DNA of 64,000 nt from Wenyingzhuangia gilva (GCF_030519655.1 NZ_JAUMIT010000001.1:1-64000), one strand, 5' to 3'. Shown: positions 32,827 to 43,452, counted from the stretch's first letter. Program-made: numbers and translations. The notes: generated by a model not told the origin, from the sequence alone.

Positions 32827-35265
32827 TTACTTAACCACTATTACTGTTTTTTCCTTACTGTTTCTCTCTACAGACACTGATAAAACACCATCTTTAAATG
32901 CTATTTTATCAGAATCCAATTCATATATTTTATCATCTACTTTTATAGAATTTGGTTTTTCTTTTAAATGAAACCTTACTATATAATCTAATACAGTACT
33001 TTTAAATTTTCCTTTAGTAGCCTCTATTGTAAATTCAATTTCTTTTTCCGAAATTTTTGAAATGAATAAAGTTGTATTAAATTTTCCTTTTTTATAATCT
33101 AAGGTTTTACCATCATCATTATAAAGCGTAAAAGTATTTGATGCATTTGGATACACATCCAAAGTCAACTGAGTCATTTCTTTTTCTCCTACATAATTTA
33201 TAAGTTCTTGGGTTGGAATTATGGCTCCTTGTTTTACAAAAATTGGCAATTGATCAATAGGACATAGAACATTATAATCTTTTTTACCTTCATAAGTTTT
33301 TCCTGTCCAATAGTCTGTCCAAATTCCTTCAGGCAAATATACAACCCTAGTTTGTGCTCCTTTTTGTGTTACTGGACAAATCATTAAACTTTCTCCTAAT
33401 AAATATTGATCTGTAATATTATATACGTTTATATCATTCTGATAAGCCAAAACCAACGCTCTCATTAATGGAGTTCCTTTGGTATACATTTCATAAGAAT
33501 AACTATATAAATACGGAATTAAGCTATAACGCATTTCATCATATTGCTTAAAAATACGTTGAGCTTCATCTCCATATGACCACGGTTCTTTATAACTAGG
33601 ATGCTCCATTCCAAACAAATGTGCAATAGGGCTCAACAATCCAAATTGACACCAACGAATGTATAACTCAGGATCTGCCACATGCTCAAATCCTCCCATG
33701 CAATGAGACCAATTTCCTACTCCAGAAAGCCCAATATTTAGACCTGCTTTTATTACTGGTTCAAAATATTGCCACTCACTTGGCCAATCTCCTGCAAAAA
33801 TAAAAGGATAACGCTGAATACCTGCATACCCTTCTCGGGTATGGTTCATTCCTCTTATTCCATTGTGCTCTTGAAATTTTTCATAAGGAGCTTTGGCATA
33901 AGCTATAGGAAATAAATTATGTAATTCTTTTATATTTTCTCCCTTGGGTCCTACTTTATCACTTTCATTTGCTTTACGGCCAAAAGCGCTTCCTTCATCT
34001 GTTTTTAAAAACATGGCTCCTTGATCTGCAACTCTTTTCACACCATTATCCCACCACCAGTCTACTGATTTTTGATCGAAAAAATTAACAAATTCACCGG
34101 GGTTATCATCTTCTGGATATACAAATCCTTTTTTTCTAGCTTCATCTAACAATTGTAATTCCTTTCCGTTATCAAATCTCGGTCTTAAATGTAATCCTAC
34201 CATATTTAAATTTAAATCATACAAGTCTGAAAACATTTTCTCTGGGTTTTTAAAAGTTTCTCTCCATTCAAAAGTCGTCGCTCCTTTTCCCCCACTTTTA
34301 CCAAAAATTCGCCAAGTAGAGTCTAAATGTAATACGTCTAGCGGAATTTGTAACTCTCTAAATTTTTTAGCAAGATTTACCACATAATCTGTAGAAGTAT
34401 TTTTCTCTTGTCCCCAAGTTCCACCACTATATGTTCCTACATGTAAGCCTAATGCAAATTTTGGTAATAAAGGTGATTTACCTGTAATAGAAGTATAACC
34501 ATCTAAAATACTTGTAAACGTTGGCCCATAAATAAAATAGTAATCTAAGGCTCCACCTTCTGCCTGGAAACTGTAAATTTCATTATTACTTGCTCCCATA
34601 TCCCACGTAGTTGGATATGCGTTATGAAAAAAAACGCCATACCCTTTGGTACTCATAAAAAAAGGAATAGGACTATAATTGGCCTCTAAAACATTATAAG
34701 CACCTGTTATGTGAGGTCTTCCAATACCTCTTCCTACATTTAATGTTACTTTTTTTCCTCTTCTGTCTAAAAAATCCATGCGTTCTCCAAAACCAAAAAA
34801 ATGTTCATTTTCCTGTAATTGTTTTACAGTTCCCACTTTTTTATCTTCTTGATAAGCTCCTAAATAATTTTTCTTGTTTTGATTAAACTCAGAAGACAAT
34901 AAATTTCCTTTGTTGTCAAAAATTTGAATTGCAAATGTTTTTTTGTGAATATTAATTTGCAATAATGTTGTGTTAATGTTGATTTCTTTTTCTGTTTCTT
35001 TTAATTGATAATTAACCGGATTCCAATTATAATTAGAAACCATCCAATGTTCTTCTTTTTCAAAAACACCATTCCAGGTAGTTCTAAACCTAAGGATAGA
35101 AGGAGTACAAAACTCTATAATTACTAAAGCATTTTTTGTTTGTATGGTTAATTGATTTTCTTTTTCTAAAAGTATTTTCTCATAATCACCTATTGATTTT
35201 TGAGCACGTATTGTGCTAGTAAAAATAAACAAGAAGCAAGAAAATATTAAATAATTATATTTCAT
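32827..35265 (-). CDS. GH31 family alpha-glycosidase
   Basis: An 812-residue enzyme with a signal peptide (cleaved near TIRAQ). An N-terminal beta domain carries ENEHFFGFGERMD, followed by the TIM barrel. The likely nucleophile is Asp423 (FLKTDEGSAF) and the acid/base Asp493 (FAGDWPSEW); AHLFGMEHP follows. GH31 contains alpha-glucosidases, alpha-xylosidases and alpha-galactosidases, and the sequence alone does not decide. In this PUL it would remove an alpha-linked side chain. The preceding SusCD operon ends 138 bases upstream, so it probably has its own promoter. Confidence 0.9.
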   Translation of the reverse strand: MKYNYLIFSCFLFIFTSTIRAQKSIGDYEKILLEKENQLTIQTKNALVIIEFCTPSILRFRTTWNGVFEKEEHWMVSNYNWNPVNYQLKETEKEININTTLLQINIHKKTFAIQIFDNKGNLLSSEFNQNKKNYLGAYQEDKKVGTVKQLQENEHFFGFGERMDFLDRRGKKVTLNVGRGIGRPHITGAYNVLEANYSPIPFFMSTKGYGVFFHNAYPTTWDMGASNNEIYSFQAEGGALDYYFIYGPTFTSILDGYTSITGKSPLLPKFALGLHVGTYSGGTWGQEKNTSTDYVVNLAKKFRELQIPLDVLHLDSTWRIFGKSGGKGATTFEWRETFKNPEKMFSDLYDLNLNMVGLHLRPRFDNGKELQLLDEARKKGFVYPEDDNPGEFVNFFDQKSVDWWWDNGVKRVADQGAMFLKTDEGSAFGRKANESDKVGPKGENIKELHNLFPIAYAKAPYEKFQEHNGIRGMNHTREGYAGIQRYPFIFAGDWPSEWQYFEPVIKAGLNIGLSGVGNWSHCMGGFEHVADPELYIRWCQFGLLSPIAHLFGMEHPSYKEPWSYGDEAQRIFKQYDEMRYSLIPYLYSYSYEMYTKGTPLMRALVLAYQNDINVYNITDQYLLGESLMICPVTQKGAQTRVVYLPEGIWTDYWTGKTYEGKKDYNVLCPIDQLPIFVKQGAIIPTQELINYVGEKEMTQLTLDVYPNASNTFTLYNDDGKTLDYKKGKFNTTLFISKISEKEIEFTIEATKGKFKSTVLDYIVRFHLKEKPNSIKVDDKIYELDSDKIAFKDGVLSVSVERNSKEKTVIVVK

Positions 35266-35326
35266 ATATTTTTCATAGGGGTTAAATGTATATTCTCATC
35301 AATAGAGAATTGAAAGATTAAATTAT

Positions 35327-35363
35327 GGGCCTAATGGTTATGAGTTACCATGCCATTAAACCC
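35327..35363 (-). promoter_or_regulatory. Hairpin region with possible operator upstream of GH31
   Basis: GGGCCTAATGG and CCATTAAACCC are imperfect inverted repeats, too far from a T-run to be a convincing terminator. Inside lies ATGGT-N8-ACCAT; the minus-strand ATGGTA-N4-ATA partly resembles the candidate PUL operator. It could be a weak terminator of the SusCD1 operon or a regulatory site. Confidence 0.3.
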
Positions 35364-35403
35364 AAAATTTAATTTTAATATCTAGTAAGTATTTAGCTAC
35401 TTT

Positions 35404-36078
35404 TTAAATACCATCCCACTCAGTATTAAAAGTGTCAATACAAGTTTCTTCTGGTAAAAAATAAGTAGCATATTCTGCTCCAGATTTATAATCACTAATT
35501 GTAATTGTTTTGTCTGCAGCAGGTAATACAGCTGTTGATTCACCATCAGAAGTATCTGTATATCTTATTCTAGTTTCCACAGCTCCGTTAGAAATATCAG
35601 CATCTCCAAAAGTGAGTGTTAACGCACCTGTTATTCCATCTACACTAGAACTCTTTAATTCTCTATTAGAAATTAATTTCTGATAATTTGCTCCATAAGC
35701 AGTTCCAAAAACCTCAACAGGTACAGATATATTTCCCTCATCATCGTACGTTTTTAGGATAAAAGAATATGCTTTTTCATCTAAATTATCTATGATCAAT
35801 TCTTTAAGAGCATTAGTTGCCGTAATAGGCACTGAAATAGAATCTGTATAAAAATTCCAAAAAACTCTCATTTCTTTTGATGACGGATCTTTAGGCGTTA
35901 AAACTCCTATTTTAACTCTGTTTTTACCAGCATATGAAACTGGATATAAAACCTTTCCTGGATAATTTTTATCAGAAAATTCATTCACAAAACCTTCATA
36001 AATCTCCGTTTGATCTTGACAGGAAAACACCGATAATGCGAGCATTCCTAATACTATATTTTTTATTTTATTTTTCAT
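35404..36078 (-). CDS. DUF4998-like surface lipoprotein
   Basis: A protein of 224 residues from the ATG at 36078 (MKNKIKNIVLGM), eight codons inside a longer frame. Lipobox ALSVFSC is followed by a beta-rich body with segments reminiscent of fibronectin-like modules (AYSFILKTYDDEGNIS). It resembles DUF4998 lipoproteins that follow SusD-like proteins in Bacteroidetes PULs, where they are thought to bind glycan on the cell surface. It is the last gene of the SusC1 operon. Confidence 0.72.
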   Translation of the reverse strand: MKNKIKNIVLGMLALSVFSCQDQTEIYEGFVNEFSDKNYPGKVLYPVSYAGKNRVKIGVLTPKDPSSKEMRVFWNFYTDSISVPITATNALKELIIDNLDEKAYSFILKTYDDEGNISVPVEVFGTAYGANYQKLISNRELKSSSVDGITGALTLTFGDADISNGAVETRIRYTDTSDGESTAVLPAADKTITISDYKSGAEYATYFLPEETCIDTFNTEWDGI

Positions 36079-36102
36079 TTTACTTTGCATTAAGTTTAAC
36101 AT

Positions 36103-37293
36103 CTATTCCTCTTTACCCCAATAAGTCATTTCTGTAATAATAATAAACGCCCCCTTACCTGTAGTTTCATTAAACTTAATTCTGTAATAACGGTAACCGT
36201 CTGGTATATCAATAAACTCATAATCTATACCTTGTCTTGCATAATCAATATCTTCTTGAGTGCGTTGCTTATGTGGTAATCCTGATGGTTTATATGGTTC
36301 TCCAAAATGATGTAGATACGTCCAACTATCCCATGACCCATCTGGATTAGGATCATTAGATCCATATACTTCCCAATCAGTTGGGTAGTTTCCATCTGTA
36401 TATTCTCCATCTCCACGGAACCATAGTTTTAACCTACTTAACTTATACTTTTTACCAAAATCTAAAGAAATCCATTTTGGCATAGGGTCTTGATTTTGAT
36501 CTGATGCCCAGAAGTTACTATTAGAATTAATAACTCCATCCCATAAATGTGTAATAGGGTTTTTAGAACGTAATGATCTAGAATCATTTGGTAATCTTAA
36601 ATCAGCAAAATCATCTTTAGGAATTTCTATTTCAAATAATGGTGTTAAAGTTGTTTTTATAGTTTCTGTAGTATTTCCGCAAGGATCGCTCACTGTTATT
36701 GCAAAATTAGTTTCCACAGATTCAAAACCTCTTAATACCCATCTACCACTATTTAACTTTGTATAATACTTATCATAAGGAACATATTCTTTAGCTGTTC
36801 CAATGGTATCAACCATCACTTCTATAATTACGTTTGCCTCATCATTGTTTTCATATAAAACTTCAATTCCACCAAAGACTGCATTAATATCTAAAGATGC
36901 AGCAACATTATAAATTGATGCTTCTAAAGGAGTAAAACTCTTTTCTACAAACTCAGATTCCTTGGTATTTCTTCCTACGCTGTATAATTTTACATTATGT
37001 GGTTCTGTATCTCCAAAGCACTCTAAAACAATTTCATTTGCATATTTAGATGATTTGGCTTCTCTAATTTCTCCTTTAGGTGCTTCGTAAACCGCTTTTA
37101 CGTATAAAAAGTTATCTTCATCAGGAACATCATAAGTCACTATTCCTCCTCCTGGTGTAGGTGTTATATTAATATTATTTATAACCCCTGGAGCTTCTCC
37201 AGATTTACTAATTAAATCTTCTCGTCCTTCTTCTTGACAACTAATAGCCATCAACAAAAAGCAAACGCATATATATATTAAATTTTTCTTCAT
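36103..37293 (-). CDS. DUF4959/DUF5000-type surface lipoprotein with discoidin-like domain
   Basis: A 396-residue lipoprotein (LLMAISC lipobox near residue 19). The first half is beta-rich (DUF4959/DUF5126 type: PTPGGGIVTYDVPDEDNFLYVKAVYE). The C-terminal half (about 250-395) resembles an F5/8 type C (discoidin) carbohydrate-binding domain of the DUF5000 kind (PKWISLDFGKKYKLSRLKLW). It follows SusD1 by 19 bases, so it is expected to bind the glycan next to the SusCD1 complex on the outer surface. Confidence 0.82.
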   Translation of the reverse strand: MKKNLIYICVCFLLMAISCQEEGREDLISKSGEAPGVINNINITPTPGGGIVTYDVPDEDNFLYVKAVYEAPKGEIREAKSSKYANEIVLECFGDTEPHNVKLYSVGRNTKESEFVEKSFTPLEASIYNVAASLDINAVFGGIEVLYENNDEANVIIEVMVDTIGTAKEYVPYDKYYTKLNSGRWVLRGFESVETNFAITVSDPCGNTTETIKTTLTPLFEIEIPKDDFADLRLPNDSRSLRSKNPITHLWDGVINSNSNFWASDQNQDPMPKWISLDFGKKYKLSRLKLWFRGDGEYTDGNYPTDWEVYGSNDPNPDGSWDSWTYLHHFGEPYKPSGLPHKQRTQEDIDYARQGIDYEFIDIPDGYRYYRIKFNETTGKGAFIIITEMTYWGKEE

Positions 37294-37312
37294 AATTTGT
37301 CTTTTTTGTGGG

Positions 37313-39202
37313 TTACCAACCTAAATTTTGCACCAAATTTCTATTACGAATAATATAACTATCCTTAATAGGTAAAAAGTAATCTTTAATCCCAAATTGC
37401 TGAGTAAACACTACTCTTGGCTTACTATATAGTTCAGCTGTTTCTTGTGATAAATTCCAAGTTAACACATCATTATTCATAATGGTAGGTGCTGTTTTCC
37501 ATCTACGAATATCCCAATAACGTTTTCCTTCAAAAGCAAGTTCAATTCCTCTTTCTTGATGAATAATTGAACGAAGTCCCTCCTTAGTTTGTGGCTTTGA
37601 TGCGTTGGTTGAAAAATTAGTCCAAGCATCGTCTACACCTTCTAAACCAGCTCTCTCTCTAACTTTATCTATGTATTGTTTAACTTCTGGTGATGGTCCT
37701 TCTGCTTCATTTAAAGCTTCTGCATACATTAGATACAAATCTGCTAAACGAATTACTGGCCAAGGATAAGCATTCACAGAATAACTAGTTGCTGGGGTCT
37801 GAACATTTTCATAATGCACTAATTTTTTAATATAACTACCTGTTGCATTACTGTTGTTTTGTTGACTTTGTTTGGTTCTTATATAAAACAAATCACCTTC
37901 GTCATATTTTCTTTGTCCATACCAAATCCCTCCATCAAAACCAATGTTTGCGTAATACCTATTTTCTCTATCATAATTATAATTAGCAGTTTCATAATTT
38001 GTTTCAACATTAGGATAATCATTAACTGTTGCTGCTCTTATACCATATCTATTGGTATAATCCCAAGTATTATCTTCCTCAATAGGCACTCCATTTTTGG
38101 TATAATACAAATCTGTAATTTTTATAGGAGCACCTAACTCATGTCTAATTTGCGAGTTTTCAGTATTTGTTTCATCCACAAAAGGCGTTGCAAAACGTTG
38201 TAAACTACTCACCATACTTTGCGTATTTCCCCATATAATTTCTGTGTTCCATTTTTCAGTAATCGCGGTTCTTAAAGTTAATTGAGTAAGGGTCGCTTCA
38301 GATAAAGGCTTTCCAATGGTGTTTTGAAATTCATGGAGTTGATATCCTAAACTTTCGCAAAGGTCAATAGCTTCTTTACAAGCAGTAGCTGCAGTAACCC
38401 ACCTTGTATCATCTTTAGTTTGATTAAACAATTGTGTTCCATCTTTATTAATCAAGGCTGCAAAGTCACTATTTCCATTAAAAAGAGGACTTGCATGAAA
38501 CAATAGCACTCTTGCTTTTAAAGCCATTGCTATAGGTTGAGTAATTCTACCTAAAGAACTAATAGGATCTGTAATCTCTGTAGGTAATGTTTGAATAGAC
38601 TCATCTAAAAGGTTTACTACAAAATTAAAACAATCATCAACCGGTTGACGAGAAACACGAACTTGATCGATAGAAGCATCAATGGGCAAACTTTCATTTA
38701 CCAAAGGAATAGGCCCGTAATGTTTTATTAAATAAAAATGATAATAAGCCTTTAAGAATTTTACTTCAGCAATCCATTCTCTTTTTTCTAATTCATCCAT
38801 ATCTGGAACGATTTCTATATTCTCTAAGAAAATATTACAGTCACGAATGGCTTTATACATTTCATCCCAAATCTCATTTCCAATAGGATCTATTTTAGTT
38901 TGTCCTCCTTTGGCAACATCAAAAATTCTATGCTCAAAGTTTTTTGAAGAACCTGGAGCTGAATTAAAAGCCCAGATTTCATCACCTCCAACCAAACCAA
39001 AATTACTCGCAGGATCGGAATGATTAGGCATATAAGAATAACAAGTAAAAAGATATTTTTCAGCATTTACTCGTAAACTAAATGCATCGTCTATAGTCGC
39101 CAGATTGTCTGGAACTACATCTAAATAGCTGTCACAAGACCAAAGCAAGGTAAAAGCAACAACAACTAAACTCCATATTTTATTATGTTTCATTATGTTC
39201 AT
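37313..39202 (-). CDS. SusD-like outer-membrane lipoprotein 1
   Basis: A 629-residue SusD/RagB-type lipoprotein (lipobox TLLWSC; an ATG three codons in is equally possible). The TPR-rich fold shows in AEVKFLKAYYHFYLIKHYG, IRLADLYLMYAEALNEAEG and the closing GIELAFEGKRYWDIRRWK. It should lie over the SusC1 pore as lid and glycan receptor. It follows SusC1 by 31 bases and pairs with it. The length is above average for the family. Confidence 0.95.
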   Translation of the reverse strand: MNIMKHNKIWSLVVVAFTLLWSCDSYLDVVPDNLATIDDAFSLRVNAEKYLFTCYSYMPNHSDPASNFGLVGGDEIWAFNSAPGSSKNFEHRIFDVAKGGQTKIDPIGNEIWDEMYKAIRDCNIFLENIEIVPDMDELEKREWIAEVKFLKAYYHFYLIKHYGPIPLVNESLPIDASIDQVRVSRQPVDDCFNFVVNLLDESIQTLPTEITDPISSLGRITQPIAMALKARVLLFHASPLFNGNSDFAALINKDGTQLFNQTKDDTRWVTAATACKEAIDLCESLGYQLHEFQNTIGKPLSEATLTQLTLRTAITEKWNTEIIWGNTQSMVSSLQRFATPFVDETNTENSQIRHELGAPIKITDLYYTKNGVPIEEDNTWDYTNRYGIRAATVNDYPNVETNYETANYNYDRENRYYANIGFDGGIWYGQRKYDEGDLFYIRTKQSQQNNSNATGSYIKKLVHYENVQTPATSYSVNAYPWPVIRLADLYLMYAEALNEAEGPSPEVKQYIDKVRERAGLEGVDDAWTNFSTNASKPQTKEGLRSIIHQERGIELAFEGKRYWDIRRWKTAPTIMNNDVLTWNLSQETAELYSKPRVVFTQQFGIKDYFLPIKDSYIIRNRNLVQNLGW

Positions 39203-39233
39203 TTTTTAATTAGTTAAAACGAATGGTTGTTTA

Positions 39234-42200
39234 TTAGTTAAAACTGATATTCATTCCTAAATTGATGGTTCTCTGTACAGGATATCCTAAACCATTTCCT
39301 CCCATTTCAACATCCCATTTTTTAAACTTACTAAACGTTAATAAGTTTGAGGCGTTTAAATAGACTCTAAATGTTGACATCCCTAATGTGTTTTTAAGTT
39401 TTTCTGGCAAATTATACCCTACTTCAACCTGCTTTAATCTTAAGAAAGATCCGTCACGCATAAACCAAGTACTAGTTTGTGTATTGTTTTCATTTAACTC
39501 AGTATCTAACCTCGGCCAAAATGCGTATAAATCTCTATTACTTTCAGACCAGTAACTATCGGCTACCGCTTGTAATACTTGATTTTCTCCACCTCCTGAA
39601 GCTACGAAAGGAGATATAGCTACTGGATCTATCCAAAAAGATTCGTTTGCCAAACCTTGGAAAAAGGCTGATACATCAAAGCTTTTATATCCAAATGAAA
39701 ATCCAAAACCATATACAATTTCAGGAAGCGTTGGGTTACCAATAGCTACTTTATCTGCTTCGGTAATTTCACCGTCGTTATTGATATCGGTATATTTAAT
39801 ATCTCCACCACCAACAGGTCTTCCTCCAAAGTTTTGTGTTGGAGAGTTTAGTGCTTCTTCATCATCTACAAACAAACGTTCTGCAATATAACCGTAGGTT
39901 TGTTGAAGTGATTTTCCTACTCTAGAACGCCAATATTCATCATATTCCGGTTCTTCATATACTTCAAATTTATTGGTAGCATATGTAAAATTAGCACGAG
40001 CAGAAAACCAAGTTCCATCGCTCCAACTGTGACGAAAATCTGCTGATAAATCTACTCCACTTCCTGATGCCTCTCCTAAATTTGCTTTGATAGAAGTTTG
40101 TAATCCCATAGTACTTGGAATCGCTTCTCTTTCCATTAAAATATTAGTACGACGTTCTCTAAAATAATCTGCCTGAACTGTTAATTTATTAAATAAACCT
40201 AGCTCTACTGCTATATTAGATTTACGAGCAATTTCCCATGTGATGTCGGGGTTTGGATAACGACTTATACGAACTCCATTTTTACTATACCCATTATCTC
40301 TACCAAAAGTTGCTGATCTATCTCCATCATTTAAGTTAACTTCAGATAGATAAAAGAATCTATCAGCCGAAGATCCAATACCATCATTACCAACAAGACC
40401 ATAAGACCCTCTCAATCTAAAATTGTTTACCACTTCTTTAAAAGGTTGCCAAAATTTTTCATTAGAAATAGTCCAGGCAGCACCAGCTGATGGAAAAAAC
40501 CCAAAACGTTGAGATTGATGAAATCTTTCAGATCCGTTATATCCAAAGTTAAATTCTGCAAAATAACGATTGTCATATGCATAAGTAGCTCTACCTGAAA
40601 CTCCTAAATTTCTAGAAGGCAGTGAGGTTTGTAAACTACTAAAATCACTAGTCAAACTCTCTTGCATACGATATACCAACAAACCGTTTACTTGATGTTT
40701 ATCGTTAAAATTTCTATTATAAACAAACTGACTTTGTAAATAAAAAGTAGAACTTACTGTTTTATTTCCTCCTTGAGGCTCTCCCAAAGTTTCGGTTCCC
40801 GTATCAGGGTTTAATTGAGTTAACGTATAAGTATTATTAAATCTATTATAATTTCCTGCTTCGTAATAAAACGGATTGTACATTCTACTTACGTCAAAGT
40901 AAGAATTACGGTTGGTATTTACCATGGTGTTGAACTTTAACCCCTCTATTAACATCGATAAATCTTGATTCATTTCAAACTGAGCTAACATTCTTGATCT
41001 TGAATAGTTTTTATAGCCTCTTACCATTTCTGCATAGGGATTTAAGTAATTTCCATCTCCATAATTTCCAAATAAAATATGTTTTACATATTTATGATCC
41101 TCATCCACTGGATAATAAGCAGGAAACAATACTGGATTAGAACGAACTGCCATTTTATAAACATCAGAACCTCCATTTAAAGGACCAGTGTAATCGTCAA
41201 AAACACCGTTTAACCTTACTACCAACTCTGTTGATGGAGAAACATCAATATTAACGTTAGATCGTAAAGTGTAACTATTCAATTTAATGTTACTATTAAA
41301 ATTGTTGCGCTTATGTGTTTTTAAAATACCATTATCGGTATTGTAAGAACCTGAAACATAATATCTGGCTACTTTTCCACCACCACTTACATTTAAGTTC
41401 ATACGTCTATTGTTTGTTTGATCTTTAAACAATAATTGCTGCCAATCATTGGTAGGATAAAAATATTTATTGCTGCCACTAATAGTATTTTCTATTTTTT
41501 GAGGAGAATACAATGTTTGCCCTAAAGGATCTCTTGTTACAACAGCCTCATTATGCATATTCATAAAAGTAATTGGGTCTGCAAACTGAACATTTCTTGT
41601 TGGTGATGATGTTGAATTCTCTATACGAAAAGAAATTTTTGCAGGACCTTCTACCCCTTGTTTTGTTTGCACCAATATTACTCCATTGGCTCCACGAGCT
41701 CCATACAAAGCAGTTGCTGTTGCATCTTTTAAGACCGAAAAACTTTCGATGTTATCTTTCTGTAAACGAGCTAAATCTGTAGTTGTTAATTCCATTCCAT
41801 CAATTAAAATCAAAGGACTTCTATTGGCTTGAGACCCAAAAGTTGTAATTCCACGAACAAAAAAATCTGCATTGTCTTCTCCTGGCTCACCACTTCTTTG
41901 ATAAGCAATTACACCGGCAACTTGACCTGCCAAAGCGGTGGTAAGGTTACTAGTTGATATTTTTTGTAAATCTTTAGCATTAATAGTAGACACTGCCCCA
42001 ATCATGTCTTCTTTTTTCTGCTGACCAAAAGCAACCAACACCACTTCTTTTAAAGACTCTGTGTCTTCTTTCATGATAATATTAATGGTAGATTTTCCAT
42101 TAATATTAATTTCTTGCTTCACCATTCCGACATAGGTAAAGGTGATAGTTTTTGCATCATCAGGAACTAAAAACTCATACTTACCATCAAAATCTGTAGT

Positions 42201-42368
42201 AGTTCCAATAGATGTGTTTTTAACAATTATGGATACTCCTGGCAAGGGCATCCCTGTTTTGTCTGTAACAATTCCTTTTATACTAGACTTGCTTTGCGCG
42301 TATATTGGCAAAGCAAACAACACTCCTAGTAAAAAGAAATAACTCTTGATATTCTGTTTTAATTTCAT
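39234..42368 (-). CDS. SusC-like TonB-dependent transporter 1
   Basis: A 1044-residue protein with a signal peptide (cleaved near IYAQ), a carboxypeptidase-D-like regulatory domain (about 30-110: IKGIVTDKTGMPLPGVSIIVKNTSIGTTTDFDG), a plug (LIDGMELTTTDL, LKDATATALYGARGANGVILV) and a 22-strand barrel ending in NLGMNISFN. It should import oligosaccharides across the outer membrane with TonB energy. It leads the operon with SusD1 and two surface lipoproteins. Confidence 0.97.
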   Translation of the reverse strand: MKLKQNIKSYFFLLGVLFALPIYAQSKSSIKGIVTDKTGMPLPGVSIIVKNTSIGTTTDFDGKYEFLVPDDAKTITFTYVGMVKQEININGKSTINIIMKEDTESLKEVVLVAFGQQKKEDMIGAVSTINAKDLQKISTSNLTTALAGQVAGVIAYQRSGEPGEDNADFFVRGITTFGSQANRSPLILIDGMELTTTDLARLQKDNIESFSVLKDATATALYGARGANGVILVQTKQGVEGPAKISFRIENSTSSPTRNVQFADPITFMNMHNEAVVTRDPLGQTLYSPQKIENTISGSNKYFYPTNDWQQLLFKDQTNNRRMNLNVSGGGKVARYYVSGSYNTDNGILKTHKRNNFNSNIKLNSYTLRSNVNIDVSPSTELVVRLNGVFDDYTGPLNGGSDVYKMAVRSNPVLFPAYYPVDEDHKYVKHILFGNYGDGNYLNPYAEMVRGYKNYSRSRMLAQFEMNQDLSMLIEGLKFNTMVNTNRNSYFDVSRMYNPFYYEAGNYNRFNNTYTLTQLNPDTGTETLGEPQGGNKTVSSTFYLQSQFVYNRNFNDKHQVNGLLVYRMQESLTSDFSSLQTSLPSRNLGVSGRATYAYDNRYFAEFNFGYNGSERFHQSQRFGFFPSAGAAWTISNEKFWQPFKEVVNNFRLRGSYGLVGNDGIGSSADRFFYLSEVNLNDGDRSATFGRDNGYSKNGVRISRYPNPDITWEIARKSNIAVELGLFNKLTVQADYFRERRTNILMEREAIPSTMGLQTSIKANLGEASGSGVDLSADFRHSWSDGTWFSARANFTYATNKFEVYEEPEYDEYWRSRVGKSLQQTYGYIAERLFVDDEEALNSPTQNFGGRPVGGGDIKYTDINNDGEITEADKVAIGNPTLPEIVYGFGFSFGYKSFDVSAFFQGLANESFWIDPVAISPFVASGGGENQVLQAVADSYWSESNRDLYAFWPRLDTELNENNTQTSTWFMRDGSFLRLKQVEVGYNLPEKLKNTLGMSTFRVYLNASNLLTFSKFKKWDVEMGGNGLGYPVQRTINLGMNISFN

Positions 42369-42684
42369 GCCTTATCTGTTTAATTTAGTTTTAGTTTGTT
42401 TTATTGATTCAAGATTTAATTTGATTTATACTCTATTGTACAAACTGTAGCATGATACGTTTGAATGCTTTTAATTTTACATCCTTGAAAAAATTTACAT
42501 TGTTTTCCATACTCTTGTTTTTAGTTAAATAATTAAAATGTTATGAGAGCAAATTAACTGTAGAATGATTTTTTTAATAAAGAATATCGTACTTAATAAA
42601 CAGGAAAAACGTACAAATCCTTAACAAAATAACTATTTAAGTATAGATATATCAACAAAAACACACAACTATAATTATATCAAT
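42369..42684. other. Non-coding region upstream of SusC1
   Basis: About 315 bases of AT-rich DNA with no open frame. On the minus strand, an ACAGTTTGTACA stretch (42439-42450) 71-82 bases before the SusC1 start faintly resembles the candidate PUL operator. No TAnnTTTG box in the SusC1 direction was found. The SusC1 promoter is expected here. Confidence 0.4.
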
Positions 42685-42720
42685 AAAAAAAGCTCTAATC
42701 TTTCGATTAGAGCTTTTTTT
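42685..42720 (-). terminator. Terminator of the sulfatase-SGNH operon
   Basis: AAAAAAAGCTCTAATC pairs perfectly with GATTAGAGCTTTTTTT around a four-base loop, just past the stop of the minus-strand SGNH gene. Confidence 0.9.
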
Positions 42721-42739
42721 ATAGTATTAAATTATTTTA

Positions 42740-43420
42740 CTACTTAATAAACGCTGTAATTTGTGTATTAATTTGTTCCATTCCTTTAACAGAAGGATGT
42801 CCCGATTTTTTATCTATATCTTTTAATTCAATACAATCAACATTGTAATGTTTACAGATGGTTTTTACTGATTCGTTAATTTCTTCTTTTAATTCAGAAT
42901 TTAAAATAAAATAAACTTCAACATTCGGATGTCTATTTGTAATATAATCTAACATATAAGCCATTGCTGGACGAAAACTGTATAATTCTTCTGCTTTCCA
43001 ATCTGCATACTGGTAATTTCCTATTGGAGCACCTGCCCAAGCATCATTAGTAGCACCAAAAATTAATATCATATCAGGTGAACCTAAATTTTTCATACGA
43101 GTGATAAAAGAACAAAAAGTATAATCTTCTTTTCTATAACCTGTATTACAAATAGTAGAACCTGAAAAAGAATTATTCTTTTCTAGTTTATAATTATTTT
43201 CTTTCACAAACTTATGCCACCAAGTTTGTTGTACACTTACAACATCGGTGTTTTGGGAGGTATTATTAAAATACCATGTTTTATTTGTATTAGGCTCAAT
43301 ATATCCATCAAAAGTAGAGTACGAATCTCCTAAAATAGAGACAGATTTTAATTCTTGAGCAAAGCAAAAATTACCAATACTAAAGGCTATTAATAAAAGT
43401 GTTTTAAATTGTAATTTCAT
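42740..43420 (-). CDS. Secreted SGNH/GDSL hydrolase
   Basis: A 226-residue protein with a signal peptide (cleaved near FAQ). It has SILGDSYSTFDG (Ser about 32), a SFSGSTICNTGY segment, LIFGATNDAW (block III, Asn) and a late SGHPSVKGMEQI with the His of the triad. It belongs to the SGNH family, not clearly CE12; an acyl esterase is likely, substrate unknown. Last gene of the sulfatase group, directly before the terminator. Confidence 0.82.
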   Translation of the reverse strand: MKLQFKTLLLIAFSIGNFCFAQELKSVSILGDSYSTFDGYIEPNTNKTWYFNNTSQNTDVVSVQQTWWHKFVKENNYKLEKNNSFSGSTICNTGYRKEDYTFCSFITRMKNLGSPDMILIFGATNDAWAGAPIGNYQYADWKAEELYSFRPAMAYMLDYITNRHPNVEVYFILNSELKEEINESVKTICKHYNVDCIELKDIDKKSGHPSVKGMEQINTQITAFIK

Positions 43421-43452
43421 TCTTTTTTTATGATTTTTTATAATTTTTAAAG

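Noticed and set aside
32777-32971. Plus-strand open frame after the HTCS
   Set aside because: It begins in the terminator hairpin and runs opposite the conserved C-terminal end of GH31.
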